Positions 1-11,317 of a stretch of 64,000 bases of DNA are shown piece by piece. The DNA lies in the NCBI RefSeq assembly GCF_900110205.1, contig NZ_FOCV01000009.1:1-64000 (forward strand), read 5' to 3'. The position numbers and the translations under genes were made by a program. The notes under the pieces are model-generated. The model saw only the letters and a list, made by a program, of their open reading frames with translations. It was not told the origin of the DNA and did no database searches. How positions within the stretch are numbered: position 1 is the stretch's first letter; each line of letters starts with the position of its first letter. The DNA is from Rhizobium tibeticum. Its GTDB lineage: Bacteria > Pseudomonadota > Alphaproteobacteria > Rhizobiales > Rhizobiaceae.

Positions 1-177
1 GGCCTCGACCACGGCATGCGAGTTCTCGCGGTAGCGTTCCAGAAACCCACCGAGCGACTGGCGATCGTTCTTCACCCGGCCGGAGCGCAACGTCTTGCCG
101 CTGCTGTCCTGCACCACCAGGTGACTGTAGGATTTGTGGTAGTCCACGCCGATATGGTAATCATAAGAGGCAGTCAT
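1..177 (-). CDS. IS110-family transposase, N-terminal part (runs off the window)
   Basis: Reading leftward from the ATG at 177 gives 59 residues beginning MTASYDYHIGVDYHKSYSHL. This matches the start of the DEDD (RuvC-like) domain of IS110-family transposases: a first acidic residue in 'IGVDYHK', then 'DSSGKTLRSGRV' and a 'FLERY' helix. The frame stays open to position 1, so the remainder lies outside the window. A good ribosome site (AAGGGAG) sits about 8 bases before the ATG. IS110 enzymes recombine circular intermediates into specific short targets, guided in recently characterised members by an element-encoded bridge RNA. Whether this copy is intact cannot be seen from here. The family call is confident; the IS110 versus IS1111 subgroup is not resolved. 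Confidence 0.8.
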   Translation of the reverse strand, partial: MTASYDYHIGVDYHKSYSHLVVQDSSGKTLRSGRVKNDRQSLGGFLERYRENSHAVVEA

Positions 178-303
178 GCTTCCAACTCCCTTGTTGAGAT
201 CTAGTGAACCCCAATAAGGTAAGCCGAAAGGCTGGAAGTGTGACTGTCCCTCGATCAGCGTCTGCATCCTAGTGATCCGTTCTCTCAACGGGCGCGGCAT
301 CTT
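178..303 (-). mobile_element. Probable non-coding end of the IS110-family element
   Basis: This is the stretch between the transposase start and the end of the MerR-type frame. It has no convincing gene. Upstream of the transposase in IS110-group elements lies the non-coding end that encodes the bridge RNA, and about 125 bases is a plausible part of such an end. A short perfect hairpin (CCGTT/AACGG, 277-291) and a repeated CTAGTGA (201-207 and 269-275) are visible. IS110 elements usually lack clear terminal inverted repeats, so the exact boundary with the flanking gene cannot be placed by eye. The element assignment is inference from position. Confidence 0.4.
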
Positions 304-702
304 TCATGCCACCTCCCTTGCTATCTTGATGAGGTCGTGGATGGTGATCGGCTCGCCGCCTGCAATGCGCTGCCGCGATGCCCGAATGAGGGCGAGCCCC
401 TCCTCGGCTCTGTCGCGTAAAGCGACGAGGGCGGCCTGCTGCATGGCGAGCGTCCGGTCGAGATCGATCGCACGTCCCGCCAGCAATTGGGTGATGTGGG
501 CGAGACTTAGCCCCATGCGCTTCAGCGCCAGGATTTCATGCAACCGCGCTATGTCAGAAAGACCGTACAACCGCCAGTTCTTCCGGCGCGGGTTGATCAA
601 ACCGCGCGCCTCATAGAGCCGCAGCGCCCGCACCGTAAGACCCATCCGCTCGGCGCATTGGGCAGCCGTCAGCCAGAGATTTTCGTTGATTCGTCCGGTC
701 AT
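304..702 (-). CDS. MerR-family transcriptional regulator, probably truncated
   Basis: This encodes 132 residues. An N-terminal winged-helix MerR domain is clear: 'LTAAQCAERMGLTVRALRLY' for helices 1-2, 'ARGLINPRR' wing, 'WRLYGLSDIARLHEI' and 'LKRMGLSLAHITQLL', residues about 10-80. A coiled linker ends in 'ITIHDLIKIAREVA'. MerR proteins of this type in rhizobia usually continue for 100-200 residues with an effector-binding domain after such a linker. Here a TGA follows directly, and an IS110-family element starts within about 130 bases. I infer that the insertion removed the effector domain, leaving a DNA-binding stub. A naturally short MerR protein is the alternative. The target genes are unknown. 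Confidence 0.7.
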   Translation of the reverse strand: MTGRINENLWLTAAQCAERMGLTVRALRLYEARGLINPRRKNWRLYGLSDIARLHEILALKRMGLSLAHITQLLAGRAIDLDRTLAMQQAALVALRDRAEEGLALIRASRQRIAGGEPITIHDLIKIAREVA

Positions 703-839
703 CGCACCTCCATTGCCCCCTTATAGGCTATGACCCAAGGGGCGGCTCAAGCACGTTTTTCCTCCATCACGAGACGCGCCCGTCCTCGTGACATCGGCCG
801 CACCAGCCTGTATCCTCTTCAAAAACCAAGGGAACATCC

Positions 840-1517
840 GTGCGCATTCTACTGGTGGAGGACAATATCGCGCTGGCCGACGGGCTTTCGGCCATCCTGC
901 GCGGCACCGGTCATGCCGTCGATGTCGTGCATGACGGCGCCTCTGCCAATGCCGTGACGGCAGCCGAGACCTTCGATCTCGTCGTGCTCGACCTGAACCT
1001 GCCGGAGATGGACGGCCTCGATGTTCTGCGCGCCATGCGCGCCCGGCAGAACCGGTCGGCGGTCCTTATCCTGACGGCGCGCGGCGCGCCAGAAGAGCGC
1101 GTCAAGGGTCTCGATCTCGGCGCCGACGACTACCTCATCAAGCCCTTCGATGTTTCGGAATTCGAAGCGCGCGTGCGGGTTCTGCTACGCCGGCAGGCCG
1201 GTCTGCATTCGGCGACGGTCAGCTTCGGCGGTGTGTCGCTTGATCTAAACTCCCGCGCCTTCTCCGCCGGCTCGACGCCATTGGACATTCCCGCCCGCGA
1301 GCTCGGCCTTCTGGAGATCCTCTTCATGCGCGCCGGCAAGGTCGTCGCCAAGGAAGCGATCATTCAGTCGCTGACCGCTTTCGACGACGACATTTCTGCC
1401 AATGCCATCGAGCAGTATGTCAGCCGTCTGAGGAAGCGCCTGTCGCCCTACGGCCTCACGGTGAAGACCGCGCGTGGCATCGGCTACTATCTCGACAAGC
1501 TGCCCGAGGCCTCATGA
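840..1517 (+). CDS. OmpR/PhoB-family response regulator (TctD-like)
   Basis: This 225-residue protein has an N-terminal receiver domain with the acidic pocket E7-D8, phosphoacceptor D51 (in 'VVLDLNLPEMDG'), T79 and K101 ('LIKPF'). A winged-helix Trans_reg_C domain follows at about 130-220, ending in 'RLRKRLSPYGLTVKTARGIG'. The start is a GTG at 840, preceded by AAGGGA. The gene overlaps the sensor kinase by four bases (ATGA), so the pair is translationally coupled. The partner kinase has a TctE-type sensor, which suggests control of a transport or metabolic gene by an external carboxylate or ion. No obvious target lies next to it apart from the transglutaminase operon just downstream. Confidence 0.9.
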   Translation: MRILLVEDNIALADGLSAILRGTGHAVDVVHDGASANAVTAAETFDLVVLDLNLPEMDGLDVLRAMRARQNRSAVLILTARGAPEERVKGLDLGADDYLIKPFDVSEFEARVRVLLRRQAGLHSATVSFGGVSLDLNSRAFSAGSTPLDIPARELGLLEILFMRAGKVVAKEAIIQSLTAFDDDISANAIEQYVSRLRKRLSPYGLTVKTARGIGYYLDKLPEAS

Positions 1518-2896
1518 CAACGGTCTATTCGCTCCGACGAAGGCTCTTGTTCTGGCTGCTGATCTCGACCGCCATCATCGGCATGGTCGCGCTGGTCGAC
1601 ACCTACCGCGAAGCCGTGCAGACCTCCAACATCGTATCGGATCGCGTGCTGGCCGGTTCCGCGCTTGCCATCGCAGAACGCGTCGTCGTTGCGGAGGACG
1701 GCACGCTCGAGGTCGATATCCCCTATGTCGCGCTGGAGATGTTGACCTCGGCCGCGCAGGACCGCGTCTTCTACCGCGTCGACGGCCCGCCCGGGAAGTT
1801 CATCACGGGCTATCAGGCGCTTCCCGTCCTTGCCGAAACCGTGGGCGACAATGCCGCCTTCGCTGACGATACCTTCCGCGGCGAGCCGATCCGCGTCGCA
1901 ACGCTCAAGCGTTCGGCCTCGACAGGCATCCGCTCAGTGCCCTTCGCCGTGACCGTCGCCGAAACCACGATTGCCCGCCGCCAGCTTGCCCGCGCCATCC
2001 TCTTCCGCTCCGCGCTCCGCCTCTCGTTGATGATCGCAGGAGCCGCCGTCATCGTCTGGATCTCCGTCACCGTTGCGCTGCGCCCCCTCTACAAGCTGCG
2101 CGACGCGATCGGTGAGCGCAGTCCCGACGACCTCCACCCGATCGAACAGTCGGTACCGAGTGAGGTGCAGCCGCTGGTCGACACGGTAAACGGTTTCATG
2201 GTGCGTCTGGAGTCGGCGCTCGATGCGCTTCGCAACTTCACCGGCAACGCCAGCCACCAGCTGCGCACCCCGCTTGCGATTATCCGCACGCAGCTCGCGT
2301 TATCGGCCCGCGCCGGCACCTTGGCCGAAGCGCAAGGCTCCGCCCTAAAAGGCGACCAGGCCGTCGCCCACGCCGAACGAATCCTCGCCCAATTGTTGCT
2401 GATGGCGAAGATCGATGCGGCGACGGCCAAGGAGGCGCTGACGGTCTCCTCCATCGACCTGACAGCCATCGCGCAGGAGATCACCGGCGAGCTCATCCCG
2501 GCCGCCGCCGAGGCAGGCATCGATCTCGGATTCGACGGTGACCGCCCTGCGTTCGTCCGCGCCGAGCCGCTTCTGATCGGCGAACTACTGCGCAACCTCG
2601 CGGGAAACGCAATCGCCTATGCCGGCAACGGCGCAGAGGTGACGGTTCGGATATCGGAGACGGATGATACTGTCCGCCTCGACGTCGAAGATAACGGACC
2701 AGGCATCCCGTCCGACAAGCTGGCCACCGTCCGGCAGCGCTTTTCGCGTGGCAGCGATTCGGGTGCGCCGGGCGCCGGGCTCGGACTGCCTATCGTCGAG
2801 GAGATTGCCGGCCTCTTCAATGCGGCGCTGGCGCTGGAGCCTGGCGCGAACCGCAAGGGCCTCAAAGTCTCCGTGACCTTTGCGAAGGCTGCCTAA
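1514..2896 (+). CDS. Two-component sensor histidine kinase (TctE-like)
   Basis: This 460-residue membrane kinase has a first membrane helix at about 10-28 ('LLFWLLISTAIIGMVAL'). A periplasmic domain of the 2CSK_N type seen in TctE follows ('YREAVQTSNIVSDRVLAGSA'), then a second membrane helix at about 165-190 and a HAMP-like segment. The HisKA box contains H248 in 'GNASHQLRTPLAII'. The ATPase domain shows the N box ('LLRNLAGNAIAYA'), G1 ('DNGPGIP') and G2 ('GAGLGLPIVEEI'). All catalytic motifs look intact. It should autophosphorylate H248 and pass the phosphate to D51 of the overlapping upstream regulator. The ligand is unknown; TctE relatives respond to tricarboxylates, but that is only an analogy. 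Confidence 0.9.
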   Translation: MTTVYSLRRRLLFWLLISTAIIGMVALVDTYREAVQTSNIVSDRVLAGSALAIAERVVVAEDGTLEVDIPYVALEMLTSAAQDRVFYRVDGPPGKFITGYQALPVLAETVGDNAAFADDTFRGEPIRVATLKRSASTGIRSVPFAVTVAETTIARRQLARAILFRSALRLSLMIAGAAVIVWISVTVALRPLYKLRDAIGERSPDDLHPIEQSVPSEVQPLVDTVNGFMVRLESALDALRNFTGNASHQLRTPLAIIRTQLALSARAGTLAEAQGSALKGDQAVAHAERILAQLLLMAKIDAATAKEALTVSSIDLTAIAQEITGELIPAAAEAGIDLGFDGDRPAFVRAEPLLIGELLRNLAGNAIAYAGNGAEVTVRISETDDTVRLDVEDNGPGIPSDKLATVRQRFSRGSDSGAPGAGLGLPIVEEIAGLFNAALALEPGANRKGLKVSVTFAKAA

Positions 2897-3007
2897 AGAC
2901 TTAGCCGGCTCGGCCTTACCGCCTTGCATTCTTTCGCTGCATTGCACACACTGACGCCCGGGAACAGTAAATGCCGCACGAAGATGTGGCGCCAGATAAG
3001 GCAAGAT

Positions 3008-6328
<3,321 letters not shown>

Positions 6329-6341
6329 ACGTTAGGGTGAA

Positions 6342-8759
6342 ATGGGCAAAAAACCGACGCTAGAACTGAGGGAAGAGCCACGCGAGCGCACCGGCAACGA
6401 TGCGGTACTTGGCTATGCTCCCCTGCCTGGCGTCGCCGACGAAATGGTCGACACCAACGGCGCCATCCGGCCGGTCTGGCAGCGCTTCTTCGCGCATCTC
6501 AGCAGCATGCCCGAAAAGGATCTGACCGAGCGCTTCACCCGCGCCGATCGTTATCTGCGCGATGCCGGCGTTTTCTATCGCGCCTATGGCAGCACTGGCA
6601 GCGCCGAGCGTTCCTGGCCGCTTTCGCATGTGCCTGTCTTGATCGATGCGCGCGAATGGGAGGTGGTCACGGCTGGCCTGGTGCAGCGCGCCGACCTGCT
6701 GGAGGCGATCGTGGCCGACATCTACGGCCAGAACCGGCTCGTCGCGCAAGGCGTGCTGCCACCCGCGCTGATCGCCGCCAATCCGGAGTATCAGCGTCCG
6801 CTCGTCGGCATCACCCCGGCTGGCGGCCACTACCTGCATTTTTGCGCTTTCGAGATCGGCCGCGGGCCCGACGGCAACTGGTGGGTGCTGGCCGACCGCA
6901 CCCAGGCGCCATCAGGCGCAGGCTTTGCGCTCGAAAACCGCGTCGCGACAACCCGCGCTTTCTCCGACATTTACGCCGAAACGCCGGTGCATCGGCTGGC
7001 CTCTTTCTTCGGCGCATTCCGCGATTCGCTGCAAGGCATGAAGCACAGCGGCGACGACCGCATCGCCGTCCTGACGCCAGGTCCCGCCAACGAAACCTAT
7101 TACGAGCACGCCTACATCGCCCGTTATCTTGGCTTCATGCTGCTCGAAGGCGAAGACCTGACCGTCGTCAACGGCAAGGTCATGGTCCGCACCGTTTCCG
7201 GCTTGAAGCCGATTACCGTGCTCTGGCGCCGCCTCGATTCAGCCTATGCCGACCCGCTGGAGCTGAACCAGAATTCGCATATCGGCACGCCCGGCCTCGT
7301 CGAGGCCCTCCGGGCGGAAAGCGTGACAATCGTCAACGCGCTCGGCAGCGGCATCATCGAAACACGCGCGCTGCTTGCCTTCATGCCGACGATCTGTCGC
7401 CGGCTGTTCGGCGAAGAACTGAAGCTTCCGTCGATCGCGACGTGGTGGTGCGGTCAGAAGGATGAGCGCGGGCATGTGGCTGAGAACATCGAGAAGATGG
7501 TGATCGGCCCGGCCTATTCGCGCGCGCCCTTCTTCGACGACAGCGGCGAATCCGTGCTCGGCTCGACCTTGCGTGCCGCCGCCAAGGACTCGATCGGCGA
7601 TTGGCTGGAGTCCGACGGCGCAAAACTCGTCGGCCAAGAAGTCGTGACGCTGTCGACGACGCCGGCCTGGATTGACGGCAAGCTCACGCCGCGGCCGATG
7701 TCCTTGCGCGTCTTTGCTGCCCGCACGGCCAATGGCTGGCAGATCATGCCCGGCGGCTTTGCCCGCATCGGCGGCAGCGATGACGTTTCGGCTATCGCCA
7801 TGCAATCGGGCGGTGCGGCCGCCGACGTGTGGATCGTCAGCGACAGGCCGGTGGAACGCCACACGTTGCTGCCCGCGGAAGGCAGCTTTACCCGCAACAT
7901 GCCGGGCAGCCTGCCGAGCCGCGCAGCCGACAACCTTTTCTGGCTTGGCCGCTACATCGAACGCGCGGAAGGCGCGCTGCGCATCCTGCGCGCCTGGCAC
8001 GCCCGCTTTGCCGAGGCCGCCGACCCGGGCCAGCCGTTGCTGGCCGACGTGACGGCCTATCTGGCCGCCGTCGACATCGACACCGAAGATGCGGTGCCAA
8101 ACACACTGCTGCGCAACATCGACAGCGCCGTCTATTCGGCCAGCAACATCCGCGACCGCTTCTCGCCGGACGGCTGGTTGGCGCTGACCGATCTCGCCAA
8201 GACCGCGCACCGCTTCCACGACACGATCTCGCCGGGCGACGATGCCAGCCATGCCATGACGATCCTGCTGCGCAAACTCGCGGGCTTCGCCGGTCTGGTG
8301 CACGAGAACATGTATCGCTTCACCGGCTGGCGCTTTCTCTCGCTCGGTCGCCATATCGAGCGCGGCCTGCACATGACGCGTCTGCTCGGCCACATGTCGG
8401 GTACGGACGCCCCGGACGGGGCGCTCGACATGCTGCTCGAAATCGGCGACAGCGTGATGACCCATCGCCGTCGCTACAACGTCAACACCGCCCGCCTGAC
8501 GGTGACCGATCTTCTGGCGCTCGATCCGCTCAACCCGCGCTCGATTCTCTTCCAGATGAATGAGATCCACCGTGAGGTCGAACAACTGCCGAATGCGCTC
8601 GTCAACGGCCAGATGTCGCCCTTCTACCGCGAAGCGATGCGTCTGCACTCCGGCCTTGCGGTGATGACGCCGGAGACGATGAGCGTCGACGTCTATCGCC
8701 GCCTCGAACGCGAGCTGGAACTGCTGTCCGACCTTCTTGCCCGCACATATCTCGGGTGA
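6342..8759 (+). CDS. Circularly permuted ATP-grasp / Alpha-E domain protein
   Basis: This 805-residue protein has an N-terminal region of about 480 residues matching the circularly permuted ATP-grasp fold ('RPVWQRFFAHLSSMPEKDL', 'DIYGQNRLVAQGVLPP', 'RPHG'-less but with 'NALGSGIIETRALLAFMP'). A helical Alpha-E (DUF403) domain spans about 500-805 ('DNLFWLGRYIERAEGALRI', 'GRHIERGLHMTRLLGHM'). In many genomes these two domains are separate neighbouring genes; here they are fused. ATP-grasp enzymes ligate a carboxylate to an amine through an acyl-phosphate, so peptide-bond formation is the expected chemistry, but the substrate is unknown. The gene sits between two transglutaminase genes and overlaps the second by four bases, indicating an operon. 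Confidence 0.85.
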   Translation: MGKKPTLELREEPRERTGNDAVLGYAPLPGVADEMVDTNGAIRPVWQRFFAHLSSMPEKDLTERFTRADRYLRDAGVFYRAYGSTGSAERSWPLSHVPVLIDAREWEVVTAGLVQRADLLEAIVADIYGQNRLVAQGVLPPALIAANPEYQRPLVGITPAGGHYLHFCAFEIGRGPDGNWWVLADRTQAPSGAGFALENRVATTRAFSDIYAETPVHRLASFFGAFRDSLQGMKHSGDDRIAVLTPGPANETYYEHAYIARYLGFMLLEGEDLTVVNGKVMVRTVSGLKPITVLWRRLDSAYADPLELNQNSHIGTPGLVEALRAESVTIVNALGSGIIETRALLAFMPTICRRLFGEELKLPSIATWWCGQKDERGHVAENIEKMVIGPAYSRAPFFDDSGESVLGSTLRAAAKDSIGDWLESDGAKLVGQEVVTLSTTPAWIDGKLTPRPMSLRVFAARTANGWQIMPGGFARIGGSDDVSAIAMQSGGAAADVWIVSDRPVERHTLLPAEGSFTRNMPGSLPSRAADNLFWLGRYIERAEGALRILRAWHARFAEAADPGQPLLADVTAYLAAVDIDTEDAVPNTLLRNIDSAVYSASNIRDRFSPDGWLALTDLAKTAHRFHDTISPGDDASHAMTILLRKLAGFAGLVHENMYRFTGWRFLSLGRHIERGLHMTRLLGHMSGTDAPDGALDMLLEIGDSVMTHRRRYNVNTARLTVTDLLALDPLNPRSILFQMNEIHREVEQLPNALVNGQMSPFYREAMRLHSGLAVMTPETMSVDVYRRLERELELLSDLLARTYLG

Positions 8760-9643
8760 CGCGCGTGCTCTATGACCTCTCGCTGCACATGGGCTACATT
8801 TACGACACGCCGGCCTCCGGCGCGCGCCATATCATGCGGCTGATGCCATTGTCGCTGCCGAACCGCCAGCGGCTGATTGCCGGCTCGATCAAGGTCTCGC
8901 CGACGCCCGACGAGCAGGCGCACTTCATCGATTTCTTCGAACATCCTGCAACCTCCTTCATGCTGCGAGCGCCGCATGAGAAGCTGGACATTCGGATGCA
9001 GGCCCGCGTCCAGGTGGAGAGCCATTCGATCGCGGCGGATTTCTCCCCCGTGCTGGCGAAGCTTCCGGACGAGGTCGCGGGTGTCTGGTCGCTGAAGCCT
9101 GACGCTCCGCACCATTTTCTCGGCAATAGTCCCCGCCTGCTGGAAACGCGCGCGATCTCGCAATATGCGAGAGCCTGCGCCGAACCGTCATTGACCGTGC
9201 TGCAGATTGCGACTGCCCTCTGCGCCAAAATCCATCAGGATTTCACCTACGACGCCGATGCGACGACTGTGGACACCACCCCGCTCGAAGCCTTCCAGTT
9301 GAGGAGCGGCGTCTGCCAGGACTTCGTCCATATCATGATCCTTGCGCTGCGCAGCCTCGGCATTCCGGCAGGCTATGTCTCCGGCTTCCTGCGCACCATT
9401 CCGCCTCCCGGCAAGGAACGGCTGGAGGGCGCCGACGCCATGCACGCCTGGGTCAGGGTCTGGTGCGGCGAAACGATCGGCTGGGTCGAACTCGATCCGA
9501 CAAACAATATCCCGGCTGGCACGGACCATATCGTCGTTGCCTACGGCCGCGACTACGCCGACGTCGCGCCAGTCATCGGCGTACTGAAAAGCTACGGCGG
9601 CCAACGCGCCGTCCAGGCGGTGGATGTCATCCCGCTGGGATGA
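8756..9643 (+). CDS. Transglutaminase-like cysteine peptidase
   Basis: This encodes 295 residues from a GTG at 8756. A second in-frame GTG at 8765 ('MLYDLSLHMGY') is an equally reasonable start. An N-terminal bacterial transglutaminase beta-rich domain (about 1-150) is followed by the catalytic core. The triad is C187 ('SGVCQDFVHIM'), H230 ('DAMHAWVRVW') and D247 ('VELDPTNNI'). It is closely related in layout to the N-terminal part of the first gene in this operon but lacks the DUF2126 region. The GTGA overlap with the ATP-grasp gene implies coupled translation. It probably acts as a protease, amidase or acyltransferase on the product of the ligase; this is inference from the gene set. Confidence 0.85.
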   Translation: MTRVLYDLSLHMGYIYDTPASGARHIMRLMPLSLPNRQRLIAGSIKVSPTPDEQAHFIDFFEHPATSFMLRAPHEKLDIRMQARVQVESHSIAADFSPVLAKLPDEVAGVWSLKPDAPHHFLGNSPRLLETRAISQYARACAEPSLTVLQIATALCAKIHQDFTYDADATTVDTTPLEAFQLRSGVCQDFVHIMILALRSLGIPAGYVSGFLRTIPPPGKERLEGADAMHAWVRVWCGETIGWVELDPTNNIPAGTDHIVVAYGRDYADVAPVIGVLKSYGGQRAVQAVDVIPLG

Positions 9644-9774
9644 TTGATCCGGTAGGCGTGTTGGCGCAGCACATGCCTCAGGGAAGGCGTTCTCACCGAG
9701 GCTGCGCACAAGAAAGTGACATTCCGTTAGAATCTTAACGACTTGATAAAGGTGACCTCAAGAATTGAGGCGCA

Positions 9775-9809
9775 TGAGTTAGCCATTATTGGGGCACTAA
9801 CTCAGGTGA
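9775..9809 (+). promoter_or_regulatory. Inverted repeat abutting the ribosome site of the TadG-like gene
   Basis: TGAGTTAG (9775-9782) and CTAACTCA (9797-9804) are perfect 8-base inverted repeats with a 14-base loop. The right arm ends inside the Shine-Dalgarno sequence AGGTGA (9804-9809) of the next gene. Another perfect hairpin, CCTCAA/TTGAGG (9756-9770), lies just upstream. The pair could modulate translation initiation or be a protein-binding site; the sequence alone does not decide. Confidence 0.4.
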
Positions 9810-9814
9810 ACATG

Positions 9815-11047
9815 ATGAGCACCTTGCATTCGCTGAAGTCGAGCCTGTCTCGGCTGCGGAACGACCGGCATGGCAATTTCGGGATCATAAGCGCAATTCT
9901 GCTGCCGGTTACGATTGGAGCAGGCGCGCTTGCGGTCGACATCACGAACGCTGCGATGGCCAAGCATCAGTTGCAGGAAGCGTCCGATGCAGCTGCGCTT
10001 GCCACCGCCGCTGCCCTTGCTGACGGGAAAATCGACACAACGACCGCCTCCGCCTTCGCCAAGGATTTCGTTGCCGGTCAGATGGCAAACTTCATTGGCG
10101 ACACGACCGCGCTGAGGGATGCTACGACCGCCACGGCGACCAAGACGACCTCCAACGGTGGCACAAGCTACAGCGTCAGCGTCTCATCGTCCTACAGCAT
10201 GGACCTGAGCGGCCTGGCGCAGGTCATCGGCTTCAAGACCACCAATATCGGCGCAGGAAGCCAGACGTCGAGCGGCTACTCCGAGAAGCAGGGTTCCGTC
10301 TCGATCTTTCTCGCACTCGACAAATCGGGCTCGATGGGCGACGACACGACAACCACCAACGCAGCTACCCCAACTGAATCATATACGTATAATTGCGACT
10401 ACCACTGGAACGACAAGGGCAAGTGGACGAACAAGTGCACCGGCACGCGCACAAACTACTACACCAAGATAGAAGCCCTGAAGCTCGCGGTCGGCAACTT
10501 GACGACCGAGCTCGACAAGGCTGACCCAACACACATCTACTCCCGCACCGGTGCGGTCTCCTACGATCTCATCACCTATCCGGAAACCACGCTCGCCTGG
10601 GGAACCAGTGCCGTGACGACCTATGTCAACGCGCTCTCGGCGGCGAATGGCACGAATTCCAGCGGCGCGGTGAGTATGGCCTATGGCTCGCTGATGGCGA
10701 AGAACAACGCCGGCAACGACAACGAAAACGCTCTGCACCACGCGAAAACGGGCCAGACGCCGAAGAAATATATTGTCTTCATGACGGACGGCGACAACAA
10801 CAATGATGCGTCAGGCGGCCGCTCATATGACACGTTGACGAGGGCCACGTGCGATAAAGCGAAGGGCGATGGCATTGAGATCTACACGGTCGCCTTCATG
10901 GCGCCTACGAATGGCCAGGCGCTGTTGAAGTATTGCGCGACAGACGACAATCACTACTTCAAGGCAGAAAGCATGTCCGATCTCCTCGCCGCCTTCAAGG
11001 AGATCGGCGCAAAGACCTCCGACCAGAAGACACGCTTGATCAACTGA
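9815..11047 (+). CDS. TadE/TadG-like protein with von Willebrand factor A domain
   Basis: This encodes 410 residues from the ATG at 9815, placed 5 bases after AGGTGA; an ATG at 9812 is also possible. The N-terminus carries a Flp-pilus-type membrane segment ('NFGIISAILLPVTIGAGALA', about 25-50) followed by 'DITNAAMAKHQLQEASDAAA', the hallmark of TadE/TadG pseudopilin-like proteins. A von Willebrand A domain begins near residue 160 with an intact MIDAS motif D169-x-S171-x-S173 ('LALDKSGSMGDD') and continues to 'IVFMTDGDNNNDAS'. No other tad genes are nearby, so it is a stand-alone copy. It is probably anchored in the inner membrane with an external adhesive or metal-binding domain. The codon mix is less GC-biased than its neighbours. 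It ends in its own strong terminator. Confidence 0.85.
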   Translation: MSTLHSLKSSLSRLRNDRHGNFGIISAILLPVTIGAGALAVDITNAAMAKHQLQEASDAAALATAAALADGKIDTTTASAFAKDFVAGQMANFIGDTTALRDATTATATKTTSNGGTSYSVSVSSSYSMDLSGLAQVIGFKTTNIGAGSQTSSGYSEKQGSVSIFLALDKSGSMGDDTTTTNAATPTESYTYNCDYHWNDKGKWTNKCTGTRTNYYTKIEALKLAVGNLTTELDKADPTHIYSRTGAVSYDLITYPETTLAWGTSAVTTYVNALSAANGTNSSGAVSMAYGSLMAKNNAGNDNENALHHAKTGQTPKKYIVFMTDGDNNNDASGGRSYDTLTRATCDKAKGDGIEIYTVAFMAPTNGQALLKYCATDDNHYFKAESMSDLLAAFKEIGAKTSDQKTRLIN

Positions 11048-11073
11048 TCTCTTCGCGCAGCTTCCCAACAAAT

Positions 11074-11106
11074 AAGCCGCTCCGGAACCAACCGGAGCGG
11101 CTTTTC
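11074..11106 (+). terminator. Rho-independent terminator of the TadG-like gene
   Basis: A perfect 12-base stem AAGCCGCTCCGG (11074-11085) / CCGGAGCGGCTT (11092-11103) has a 6-base loop and is followed by a T run. It starts 26 bases after the TadG-like stop codon and separates that gene from the glycogen operon. Confidence 0.9.
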
Positions 11107-11317
11107 GTTTCAAAAACGCGCCTATCAAAATCGGAAAACCGATTGAGATCAAGTCCTTTCCGCGGCCCGGTACCGAGCTCTGTCAATTTTCTCGCTTGGG
11201 TAATTCCCTTGTTGCAAGTGCGTTGTAACGATGCATAAACTGCGTCTTTAGTGCGTGGTAAACCGATTGAAATTGGCATAACGTACTGAAACCAAACAGA
11301 ATTGGCGAGGACTGACG

